Source: Halisarca cf. caerulea
Lineage: Eukaryota > Porifera > Demospongiae > Chondrillida > Halisarcidae
DNA: 15,000 nt
Reading direction: 5' to 3'
Assembly (NCBI GenBank): GCA_963170055.1
Contig: CAUJGJ010000015.1
Location: 562,109 to 577,108, forward strand
The notes below the pieces were generated by a model. It made no database searches, was not told the origin of the DNA, and worked only from the letters and a program-made list of their open reading frames with translations. This document shows, one piece after another, positions 1 to 14,958 of this stretch. Position 1 is the first letter of the stretch; each line of letters starts with the position of its first letter. Position numbers and translations under genes: made by a program.

Positions 1-136
1 TAATTACTATATACATTGTGTACTAACCAGATATTAGGTGCTTTGTACTAATCAGTTATGTATTTTGCATGTCATTTATCTCAATTACATCATTTTTGTA
101 TAAAATTTTATTAATAATTGATATACTAGTAAAAAA
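1..136. other. AT-rich intronic sequence, no gene seen
   Basis: AT-rich sequence without a recognisable exon on either strand. By position it belongs to the intron after the last visible TBC1D5 exon (652-794), which continues past the left edge. Confidence 0.5.
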
Positions 137-394
137 GCATTAAGTACTACTGGACTGTAGCATTAAGTACTACTGTACTGTAGCATTAAGTACTACTGTA
201 CTGTAGCATTAAGTACTACTGTACTGTAGCATTAAGTACTACTGTACTGTAGCATTAAGTACTACTGTACTGTAGCATTAAGTACTACTGTACTGTAGCA
301 TTAAGTACTACTGTACTGTAGCATTAAGTACTACTGTACTGTAGCATTAAGTACTACTGTACTGTAGCATTAAGTACTACTGTACTGTAGCATT
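137..394. repeat. 23-bp minisatellite, 11 copies
   Basis: The motif GCATTAAG recurs at 137, 160, 183 and so on to 367, exactly every 23 bp. Eleven full units are followed by a broken twelfth. Units are nearly identical; the first has GGACT where the others have GTACT. Each unit contains the inverted pair AGTAC-TACT-GTACT, so single strands can form a small hairpin per unit. It lies in a TBC1D5 intron. Confidence 0.97.
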
Positions 395-597
395 GTTGCC
401 AGCACTTTTATTCCATTTTGCCCCTCACCCTGTTTTCACCCTCTCTCCATTCACACTCCCACTCTCATGTCATCCTCACCTCTACCACCACCCTTAAGTC
501 ATACTCATCCTATCCTATGTCCTACTCACCTCTCACCCTCATTATCACCCCCACCACCCTCACACCTTATCTGTATGCTCACACACACCCCACACAG

Positions 598-600
<3 letters not shown>
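395..600. other. Pyrimidine-rich plus strand, no gene
   Basis: C/T/A-rich sequence with irregular CTCACC, CCACC and ACTC motifs that grades into the (CA)n tract at 601. Open frames here are His/Ser/Thr/Pro low complexity. I see no exon; it is intron sequence downstream of TBC1D5 exon 13. Confidence 0.5.
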
Positions 601-640
<40 letters not shown>

Positions 641-647
641 TACACAC
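601..647. repeat. (CA)n microsatellite beside exon 13 donor
   Basis: CA repeats at 601-634, then interrupted CA to 647. On the transcript strand this is a TG tract starting a few bases after the GTACGT donor of TBC1D5 exon 13. Confidence 0.95.
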
Positions 648-651
648 GTAC

Positions 652-8047
<7,396 letters not shown>

Positions 8048-8160
8048 ATTTTGCAAACGATCAATTTGGGATCGGGAATAAAATTGGAATCAAGAATATG
8101 AAAAAGTGCGCCATGAGCCCCGAACTCACGGGAGCAGAAAAATATTAATATAGTGTACTC
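8048..8160 (-). promoter_or_regulatory. TBC1D5 5' leader/promoter region with a short upstream ORF
   Basis: A 17-codon upstream ORF (MAHFFIFLIPILFPIPN, 8061-8114) with a weak start context ends 13 nt before the main ATG. An AT-rich TATTAATATA stretch at about 8146-8155 lies some 100 bp upstream of the ATG and could act as a TATA-like element. The transcription start site is not visible. Confidence 0.3.
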
Positions 8161-8219
8161 TAGAAATTAACCCCTCAGTCTGCATAAATCTTGTTCTTTA
8201 TGGACAATTTTGGTACAAT

Positions 8220-8300
8220 TCATAAACTACCTCAGGTCCCAGGAGTAAAAACTACCTCAGGTTCCAGGTGCATAAACTACCTCAGGTCCCAGGAGTAGAA
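8220..8300. repeat. 25-bp direct repeat, 3 copies
   Basis: AACTACCTCAGGTCCCAGG starts at 8225, 8250 and 8275, with small changes (TTCCAGG in the second copy). Confidence 0.9.
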
Positions 8301-8318
8301 AAGGGGTATACATTTATA

Positions 8319-8503
8319 CAGTGAGACCTCACTCATCCGCACCTCAGATATCCAGTTTCCTCACCTTCCACAGTAGTGTTTATTGGAACAAATCTACAAT
8401 AATCCTACTGTACACTATACTACTGCTCCCTGGTTTATCCAGTTCCCTCGTTTCATCCTCAATTTCATCCAGAACGGATGTGTGCAGATAAGTGAGGTCT
8501 GTC
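8319..8503. mobile_element. TA-flanked inverted-repeat MITE, intergenic
   Basis: Left end TA|CAGTGAGACCTCACTCATCC. The right end, inverted, reads GACAGACCTCACTTATCTGC next to TA (8504-8505). The shared core is AGACCTCACT.ATC.GCAC. Internal CCAGTTTCCTCACC/CCAGTTCCCTCGTT copies are also present. No transposase frame. It looks related to the element at 4352-4767. Confidence 0.55.
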
Positions 8504-8780
8504 TACATACAGTCTCCTGGTTCCCTCCCGGGCCTGACCTACTCAGCATAACTAAGGCATAGTTGTGAAACTACACTAGCAGCCAACGTAGCCTAGTCTA
8601 TAATAGCCTCATTGGTATGGAAGGGTGATGAGGTCTCCTGTATGAATATTGATTTAAATATTGTAAGATGTACTGTCAAACCATAGATACTGTAGTATGG
8701 TCAAAACTCAATTATGAATGGCCTCGGGCTGGACCAATGCCAAGGTTCACTATGTCAGCTATGGGTTTCCCTATAGCAGG
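8504..8780. other. Intergenic unique sequence, nothing recognised
   Basis: Unique sequence between the MITE and the 17-bp array, with no splice-bounded exon or RNA gene seen on either strand. Confidence 0.5.
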
Positions 8781-9664
8781 GTGTTCACTACATCAGGGTG
8801 TTCACTACATCAGGGTGTTCACTACATCGGGGTGTTCACTACATCGGGGTGTTCACTACATCAGGGTGTTCACTACATCGGGGTGTTCACTACATCAGGG
8901 TGTTCACTACATCAGGGTGTTCACTACATCAGGGTGTTCACTACATCAGGGTGTTCACTACATCAGGGTGCTCACTACATCAGGGTGTTCACTACATCAG
9001 GGTGTTCACTACATCAGGGTGTTCACTACATCAGGGTGCTCACTACATCAGGGTGTTCACTACATCAGGGTGTTCACTACATCAGGGTGCTCACTACACC
9101 AGGGTGCTCACTACACCAGGGTGCTCACTACATCAGGGTGTTCACTACATCAGGGTGTTCACTACATCAGGGTGCTCACTACACCAGGGTGCTCACTACA
9201 TCAGGGTGCTCACTACATCAGGGTGCTCACTACATCAGGGTGCTCACTACACCAGGGTGCTCACTACATCAGGGTGTTCACTACATCAGGGTGTTCACTA
9301 CATCAGGGTGCTCACTACATCAGGGTGCTCACTACATCAGGGTGTTCACTACATCAGGGTGCTCACTACACCAGGGTGCTCACTACACCAGGGTGCTCAC
9401 TACATCAGGGTGTTCACTACATCAGGGTGCTCACTACATCAGGGTGTTCACTACATCAGGGTGCTCACTACATCAGGGTGTTCACTACATCAGGGTGTTC
9501 ACTACATCAGGGTGCTCACTACATCAGGGTGCTCACTACATTAGGGTGTTCACTACATCAGGGTGTTCACTACATCAGGGTGTTCACTACATCAGGGTGC
9601 TCACTACACCAGGGTGCTCACTACATCAGGGTGCTCACTACATCAGGGTGTTCACTATATCAGG
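8781..9664. repeat. 17-bp minisatellite, 52 copies, no net indel
   Basis: The unit is GTGTTCACTACATCAGG. Copies start at 8781, 9121 and 9648, all exact multiples of 17. Variants are GTGTTC/GTGCTC, CATC/CACC/CATT and CAGG/CGGG. The plus strand has no stop in any frame, so three overlapping frames of up to 363 codons read the same 17-residue cycle (YIRVFTTSGCSLHQGVH). It has no start context, splice support or homology, so I do not call a gene. Confidence 0.98.
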
Positions 9665-10268
9665 ATCCATCTACAATGGAGTAGGTGTGCATTCTAAGGT
9701 CTATGTTTGTTATATCAGTGAGTCCATTGTACACATCCAGGAATCATATATTGTAGAGAAGTTCAACTTTATCGCTGTCGCTGTGTGTGTGGAACTTTAT
9801 GTACTATAACCCGAGTACATGGAACTCCCTCTTAGAGAGTTCCATGCACTCAGTAGTGTATGTTTGGTTTTGAAGCTCGCTCGCTGCACTGCTCGTGAGC
9901 ATTGCTTAATAATAGAAGTATTGCATACACATTTCAGAATTATTTTAGTACAAACACTAATTAATAGTAAATTACTCACATTAAATCATTTAGTGCTCCA
10001 TAATAGATGTGGGAAAGATAACAATGCATTACCGTAACGATTGAACCAGAATAATTATTCTGAAGGAAAATGATCACTGATGTATTGCACATGCGTATAC
10101 GGAGAGAGCAATAGCAATTAATTTGAGAAATTTGAATATACACTTGCATACAGCCACAATAATCGCAGGGAATGGTGTGCTTAATATTGGAAGGTATTTT
10201 GGCTGACACAATTATTACACCTTATAATTAAACCAAAATTACAATTTAGATTACAACTGTTTGCTGAC
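9665..10268. other. Intergenic/3' flank of the CXCXC gene
   Basis: Moderately AT-rich unique sequence that contains the hairpin at 9818-9846. I did not find a canonical AATAAA on the minus strand downstream of the stop codon at 10269, so the polyadenylation site is unknown. No exon or RNA gene recognised. Confidence 0.5.
9818..9846. other. Perfect 10-bp inverted repeat
   Basis: CATGGAACTC (9818-9827) and GAGTTCCATG (9837-9846) are exact reverse complements around a 9-nt loop. There is no T-run after it; it is not called a terminator. Confidence 0.8.
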
Positions 10269-10404
10269 TCAGCAGATCCATGTGCAGTAGCTTCTACTCT
10301 TGCAGAAAGACTCATTGGACCGCCAGCAGGTGGAGCCCAGGTGGGAATTAGAATTACTGTTGCTAGGTTTACAGCAGTAAACCCTACAAGTGTCAAAATG
10401 CCAG
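10269..10404 (-). CDS. CXCXC protein, last coding exon
   Basis: 136 nt from a strong acceptor (TTTCCCTATTACAG) to TGA at 10269-10271. TA from the previous exon plus C gives Tyr, and the frame reads YWHFDTCRVYCCKPSN, continues STCWRSNESFC and ends SYCTWIC. Another frame here is hydrophobic and looks like a membrane segment, but the phase of the upstream donor and the cysteine density choose this one. Confidence 0.8.
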
Positions 10405-10525
10405 CTGTAATAGGGAAAGAACACGAATAAATGGACATGTTGCAACAATGTAATGATGTGTTGCAATAATGCAGGGATATGTTGTAATAGTATAAAGTTG
10501 CTATATAATGTGTGACCATTATGTT

Positions 10526-10574
<49 letters not shown>

Positions 10575-10620
10575 ATGTGTATGTGTACATGCGTGTGTGT
10601 GTATGTGCGTGTGTGTGCAC

Positions 10621-10680
<60 letters not shown>

Positions 10681-13600
10681 ATGCATGCATATATATATCA
10701 GTGCCTGCATTTGTTCACACACTCACTAGCAAGGAATGTTCTCGCTTCTGTATGCCGACCGACAGAGACTGGATGTGCGTTTTGCAGCACAAGTAGCTCT
10801 AGCTGAAACTGCAGGTCTCTCCGAACACTGACAGGTGTCTTCGTTCATCACTTCACCATCTTCACATCGCTGTGGACATTTGCAAAGACAGGAGGAGTGT
10901 TCGAGCACCTTACCACTTGGGCACCTACTGATTGGGCATACACAGCCACACACTTGTCTGCTCCACACCCGGCTGCCAGGACAGTCTTGTGGTTGGCAGT
11001 TAGCTGGTGGAGGTGATCTTGTTGGAGGATTGATACGGGGTGTAGTCGGGCGAGGAGTGTACCGTGTTAAGGGTGGGCGTGTTGAAGGCGTGGCTATGTT
11101 GAGCGGCACACAGTGGCAAATGTCCCTGTTCCATTGCTGGTGGCCATAACAACGGTACACACGAGCACACTCACACTTGCATGTATTCTGATTCTGTCTC
11201 TTCCCTGCAGGGCAATGCATGTACCCACATGACACCCTCTCGCACCGACATGTGTGTCTGTTGAACGTCAGACCACTTGAGCAGGTTCGAACTCTGCACA
11301 CGCAACCACATGTGGTGTGATTGAACGAGAGTCCGATTGGACAACTCTGATCCCGTCTGCTACACTCGCACTGGCAGGTTGCTGGATTACGCCACTTGCC
11401 ATCTGGACATGGTTGTGAGTCGTGGCATCCGCAGCGACAGCTACTCCTGTTGAATGTCATTCCTGATCTACATTTTGCTAAAAAGGGACACTCGCACTGA
11501 CAGTTATGCTCGTTAAAAACCTTTGGAGATGAACACTGTTGCTGGGGACACATGCAGCGACAGGTCTTTGGGTCCATTATCTTGCCACTTGGACAGCCCA
11601 CAAACTGAGGACACTCACAGTCGCAGCTGAAGAGATTAAGTATCTTGTGAAAGTTGTTCCAGCACCTCTTGGATTCCTCTATCCACTTGCTCTCCAAAAG
11701 CATTGCCTCACACAAACAATTACAAATGTCGTGATCGTACACAAAACCAGGAGGGCACTGTGTCTCGTTGATACACCGACAACTGCATGTGGTCGTGTTA
11801 AATACTTTCCCTTCACAGCACACAGTGCTTGTATCTTTGCACACGCAACCACAAGTGTCTTCGTCAAAGGTCTGGTCATACGGGCAATCCTGACGTTCTG
11901 CACACTTGCAGGAACAGGTGGTGCTGTCAAACACCTTCCCCTCGTCGCAGTCCACCACACTGTCACATCCGCACTCACAGGTATCAAAGTCAATGATCAC
12001 TTGCCCTTCGGGGCAGCTGACGCCCTCGCATATTGGTTGGCAGGCACAGATGGTGTCGTTGAAAAATGCACCCAGTGGACATTCCACCACAATGGGACAC
12101 TCACACACACAACTGGAGTTGCTGAAGACCTGCAGGAGAAGTACAGATGCATTACATTCCATACAATAATAGCATGTGCACAGGAATGCTGCCACACACA
12201 CGAATGCTGCCACACACACGAATACTGCCACACACAGGAACGCTGCAGCACACAGGAATGCTGCCACACACAGGAATGCTACAGCACACAGGAATGTTAC
12301 AGCACACAGGAATGCTGCAGCACACAGGAATGCTGCCGCAAACAGGAACCGGTTATCACAGGAGCTGGTTATATCCTTTGTTTAGGTGGCTGCCATACAC
12401 AGGTGGCTGCCATAAACAGGTGGCTGCTGTACACAGGTGGCTGCCATAAACAGGTGGCTGCTGTAAACAGGTGGCTGCTGTACACAGGTACCTGCTATAC
12501 ATATGTGGCTGCTGTAAACAGGTGGCTGCTGTACACAGGTGGCTGCTATACACAAGTGGATTTATACACCGGGATGTGATGCACAGGTGGCTGCTATACA
12601 CAGGTGGCTGCTGTACACAGGTGGCTGCTGTACACAGGTGGCTGCTTATGCTTATGTACACAGGTGTACGTTGTTGTCTGCATGTCCTTCACGCAGTGTG
12701 ACCAAACGCAACCTCATAACAATCCACCTATCATCTAGGCTTTTGATATAATGTATGGCCCATGCAGTATTAATGGGGATAACCCTGCAATTATATACCT
12801 ACCTTCACAGTGAGTATGTACTCCATTGTATCCTGCTCCACAACTACAGGGAACCCACCTAACACAAAACTTAAGGGACTGATGAAAAGTGTTCATGGTA
12901 TCAGTATCAGAACATGTACAGAAATACTACTTAGTCCAGCCAGCTGGACACACGTTCGTACGTAAGCGCTGACGGGGCTTACCTATGAATGTGGGTCCAG
13001 CTGGCTGGAATAAGGAATACTAGGTGCATTGCAGGGGCCATTTTCTGCTTTCATGTTAACCAAAAATTTCACATTAAGTGAGTTTGTGTTGGCAGGAATC
13101 CACTGTATAACTGCACTGATACTGCAATGCCTTTGTTGTCACCCTATCCTGACGCGCTACCATGAAGGACACTCTCACGGCTGTGCACTCAGCCACGCAA
13201 TCTTGTCTGGAATTTTCCACACGGAGAGAGAGTTACAACCTTTTACGGATGTAAGCTCCTGTCATTAGTCTATATGAATGAGACTGCCACTCCCTTAATG
13301 GTAAGTTCCTGTAATCAGTCCTACAGCTCTCAAATCCTTCTGAACATTAATGGGTAAAACCCAGTAACTTTCACACCTCATTTTCGCTAAAGAACAAATC
13401 CCTTCCTAAGAACAGCAACTACTACAAATGGACGGACTCTCACAGTCACATTCCAAAGAGGTCTGAGACTTAAACCTGTTTACAGTTCAGCCCACTTGGT
13501 ATCTCAGCGATGTGGATACAGTATTCCTGCCATCAAACTTCACACACATGTATAGGGACACACTACAGAGGTGGTTCATGCACCGATGCAATAACTCTAT

Positions 13601-14958
13601 ACAGCAGTGGATCTTTCTCAACATTTATGGGTATAACCCTGTAATTATCAACCTGGGTATAACCCTGTAATTATCACATCTGGGTATAACCCTGTAATTA
13701 TCACAACTGCTGCCTGAGAACATACAACCTACAGTCATAGATAATATATCCATACGTACGTATGTATATAATATCTATGCTACAGTTGTACCTTGAACAA
13801 GCTATCACGGTCACATTCCAGAGAGGTCCGAACTTTAAACCTGTCTGTGTTCAGCCACTTGGTATTTCAGTGATGTGGATGAAGGACCTTCATCATGTCA
13901 AAGTTCACAATTAAGTGGTGATATACTTAAGTGAGTGGTTCATGAATTCACTATCTGCAACTGACTAGACAGTGCATTGTCTCTGTGCACTTCGAAGGGA
14001 CACAAATGTGTACACACTTGCTTATCAGAGGTATGTGCTATGAGGAGTGATAATAGAATATGTACCTTATGCTAAGTACATATACCTCAAAGGGGACACA
14101 AGATCAGTACTCACTATCAGAGGTACTTACTATCAGGGTTGGTTTATGTACATGAGGTATACACAGGAACAGAATGAGGAGTGCTTACTATCCAGGAGTA
14201 TGTACTAAACCAGGTACTTACTATCAGGGTTGGTTTATGTACATGAGGTATACACAGGGACAGAATGAGGAGTACTTACTATCCAGGAGTATGTACTAAA
14301 CCAGGTACTTACTATCAGGGTTGGTTTATGTACATGAGGTATACACAGGGACAGAATGAGGAGTACTTACTATCCAGGAGTCATACATTATATAAACGAA
14401 TAAACATCAACAACTCCCACCTGTCAGCAACAACAACAAACAAACAAACATCAAGAATCCTCACTTGTCAGCAACAAAAACAAACAAATACCAACAACTC
14501 CCAACTGTCAGCAACAACAAACAAACATCAACAACTCCCACCTGTTAGCATCAACAACAAACATCAACAACTGCCAACTGTCAACAACAAAAACAAACAA
14601 ACAAACAAACATCACCAACTCCCACCTGTGGTTCAGGACAGTCCAGCTCTTGAGGACACGAGCAGAAACATGTGGCGTTATTGTAGACAAGCGGTGGAGG
14701 ACACTTGCTGGGTCCGCCTATGCACACACACTCACAGGCTTCTCTGTCTAGCATCATGGGAAATTGGCAGGTCTTGTTACAAGGCTCTATACATGCACAG
14801 CTCTCGAGATCAAAGATTTCACTGCCAGAACAGTTCCGGGAGACTCCCGGACAGGTTGGGGTAACACAGTCACAGATGTCACTGTCAAACACCTGAGTGT
14901 CGTTGCACGGCGACTCACTCACAAGGCAAAGACAAGAGCAATCAAATGGACTTTGGGT
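10269..14958 (-). CDS. Secreted CXCXC-repeat (BR3/VEGF-C-tail type) protein, 5' end outside window
   Basis: Visible exons on the minus strand: 14626-14958, 10727-12129 and 10269-10404. Frame is kept at both junctions and they give 623 residues plus stop (594 if the candidate 87-nt intron at 11627-11713 is removed). The protein is a chain of about 23 modules of the form CxCxCP....CP.G..f....TC, the CXCXC repeat known from Balbiani ring 3 protein and the VEGF-C tail. Many N-glycosylation sequons (NSS, NDT, NTT, NRS, NHT, NAT) support an extracellular location. A Pro/Thr-rich linker (begins PSTRPPLTRYTPRPTTP) separates the last repeats. The C-terminus is a different cysteine-rich segment. No membrane segment is seen. 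The N-terminus, where a PDGF/VEGF domain or signal peptide might lie, is beyond 15000, so a specific name is not justified. The large intron (12130-14625) may hold more exons. Confidence 0.88.
10526..10680. repeat. (GT)n microsatellite in the last intron
   Basis: GT repeats with ACATGTGTATG-type and GCACGTGC interruptions. In transcript sense of the CXCXC gene it is (CA)n. Confidence 0.97.
10727..12129 (-). CDS. CXCXC protein, main exon (about 18 repeats)
   Basis: 1,403 nt. Acceptor TTCTCCTGCAG (12130-12140) puts the start at VFSNSSCVCECP. The open frame continues upstream only because the 18-bp array in the intron has no stop. Donor GTGAGT follows TGC TA at 10727, and the in-frame TAG seen if unspliced is split by this donor. 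Modules such as KVFDSTTCSCKC, KVFNTTTCSCRC, LSFNHTTCGCVC and KVLEHSSCLCKC repeat every 20 to 23 residues. Residues from 11627-11713 (EAMLLESKWIEESKRCWNNF and on) do not fit the repeat and may be a retained intron. Confidence 0.92.
11627..11713 (-). other. Candidate 87-nt stop-free intron within the CXCXC exon
   Basis: Begins GTGTGAGG and ends AATCTCTTCAG in transcript sense. Its length is 29 codons with no stop, so splicing or retention both keep frame. Its residues break the cysteine periodicity, which favours an intron, but splicing it out leaves CNCFCDCECP, one CxC too many. Undecided. Confidence 0.45.
12181..12350. repeat. 18-bp minisatellite, about 9-10 copies
   Basis: GAATGCTGCCACACACAC-like units. 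GAATG falls at 12184, 12202, 12220, 12310 and 12328. Since 18 is a multiple of three, minus-strand frames read a 6-residue repeat (FLCVAA-like) that fuses artefactually to the CXCXC exon. Confidence 0.95.
12384..12645. repeat. 17-bp minisatellite (GTGGCTGCTGTACACAG)
   Basis: GGTGGCTGC starts at 12385, 12402 and 12419. The array is regular to about 12555, is interrupted by unique bases, and resumes at about 12582-12645. Variants are CCATAAAC, CTGTACAC and CTATACAC. It is unrelated in sequence to the 17-bp array at 8781. Confidence 0.95.
12803..12858 (-). CDS. Orphan EGF-like mini-exon candidate
   Basis: 56 nt between acceptor TTGTGTTAG and donor GTAGGT. Encodes WVPCSCGAGYNGVHTHCE, which fits the C.C..GY.G....C half of an EGF domain. 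It starts and ends in phases that would break frame if it alone were inserted between the two phase-0 exons around it. It could be a decayed or alternative exon, need a partner exon I did not find, or be chance. Confidence 0.4.
12935..13009. repeat. 33-bp-arm inverted repeat with 9-nt loop
   Basis: The left arm 12935-12967 (TCCAGCCAGCTGGACACACG and on) pairs with 12977-13009; loop GCTGACGGG. The outer 15 bp are perfect. In the whole arm there are four differences, two of which are G-U wobbles if the plus strand is transcribed. Pairing continues weakly outside. It is either a foldback MITE or a precursor-like RNA hairpin. Confidence 0.9.
13443..13517. repeat. Dispersed duplicate, copy 1
   Basis: About 75 bp shared with 13808-13880: CAGTCACATTCCAAAGAGGT to GATGTGGAT. 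Similarity looks about 80-85% by eye with small gaps. Confidence 0.85.
13624..13706. repeat. GGGTATAACCCTGTAATTAT tandem triplet
   Basis: Three copies start at 13629, 13655 and 13682. Related single copies preceded by ATTAATG occur at about 12768 and 13346, so the unit is also dispersed in this intron. The core GGGTATAACCC is nearly palindromic. Confidence 0.9.
13808..13880. repeat. Dispersed duplicate, copy 2
   Basis: Second copy of the 13443-13517 segment, same orientation, 365 bp away. Both carry GTCACATTCC, TTTAAACCTG-like and CACTTGGTAT..CAG.GATGTGGAT blocks. Confidence 0.85.
14123..14381. repeat. 91-bp tandem repeat, 2.8 copies
   Basis: GTACTTACTATCAGGGTTGG starts at 14123, 14214 and 14305. 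Copies are nearly identical (GAACAG/GGACAG, GTGCTTAC/GTACTTAC). Confidence 0.97.
14407..14632. repeat. Degenerate array built from the exon's 5' splice site
   Basis: Units contain AACTCCCACCTGT plus (CAACAA)n. Perfect 13-mers lie at 14412-14424, 14533-14545 and 14617-14629; imperfect ones at about 14456, 14496 and 14569. The copy at 14617-14629 is the real exon/intron junction (ACAG|GTGGGAGTT in transcript sense). Confidence 0.85.
14626..14958 (-). CDS. CXCXC protein, first visible exon
   Basis: 333 nt, phase 0 at both ends, with acceptor CTTCTTCTACAG and donor GTGGGAGTT. It holds five cysteine modules, e.g. CNDTQVFDSDICDC, CSGSEIFDLESCAC and CPPPLVYNNATCFC. It ends DCPEPQ, which joins to VFSNSSCVCECP of the next exon to make a complete module. 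Confidence 0.9.

Larger units (their letters stand above)
12130..14625 (-). other. Large intron of the CXCXC gene
   Basis: 2.5 kb between DCPEPQ and VFSNSS, phase 0 at both sides. It contains the 18-bp, 17-bp, 91-bp and splice-donor arrays, a hairpin, an orphan EGF-like exon candidate and a duplicated 75-bp segment, listed separately. The stretch 13010-13440 holds no gene I can support. Confidence 0.7.

Noticed and set aside
8225..8290. AACTACCTCA resembles the complement of the let-7 5' end
   Set aside because: A ten-base match inside a three-copy tandem repeat, with no hairpin; chance is the simplest reading.
8668..9809. Plus-strand 248-363-codon frames
   Set aside because: Entirely the 17-bp minisatellite; the same peptide appears in every frame; no splice sites, family or start context.
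10269..10440. Transmembrane segment in another minus-strand frame (ITAGILTLVGFTAVNLATVI)
   Set aside because: The donor at 10727 leaves two bases, which selects the cysteine-rich frame ending in TGA. The hydrophobic frame would need a different phase.
12130..12267. Hydrophobic N-terminal leader (MAAFLC, then alternating FLCVAA-like units) on the CXCXC frame
   Set aside because: It comes from the 18-bp array in the intron. A TCTCCTGCAG acceptor marks the true exon start and matches the DCPEPQ|VFSNSS junction.
11539..12579. 346-codon plus-strand frame opposite the CXCXC exon
   Set aside because: Shadow of the coding exon plus tandem repeats; no domain.
13029..13140. Minus-strand open stretch ISAVIQWIPANTNSLNVKFL
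   Set aside because: Looked exon-like after a GCATTGCAG acceptor, but it runs into the hairpin and has no family or donor that fits.
13029..13268. 79-codon plus-strand frame and an opposite-strand cysteine-containing frame (DCVAECTAV)
   Set aside because: No convincing pair of splice sites with consistent phase and no domain; left as unannotated intron.
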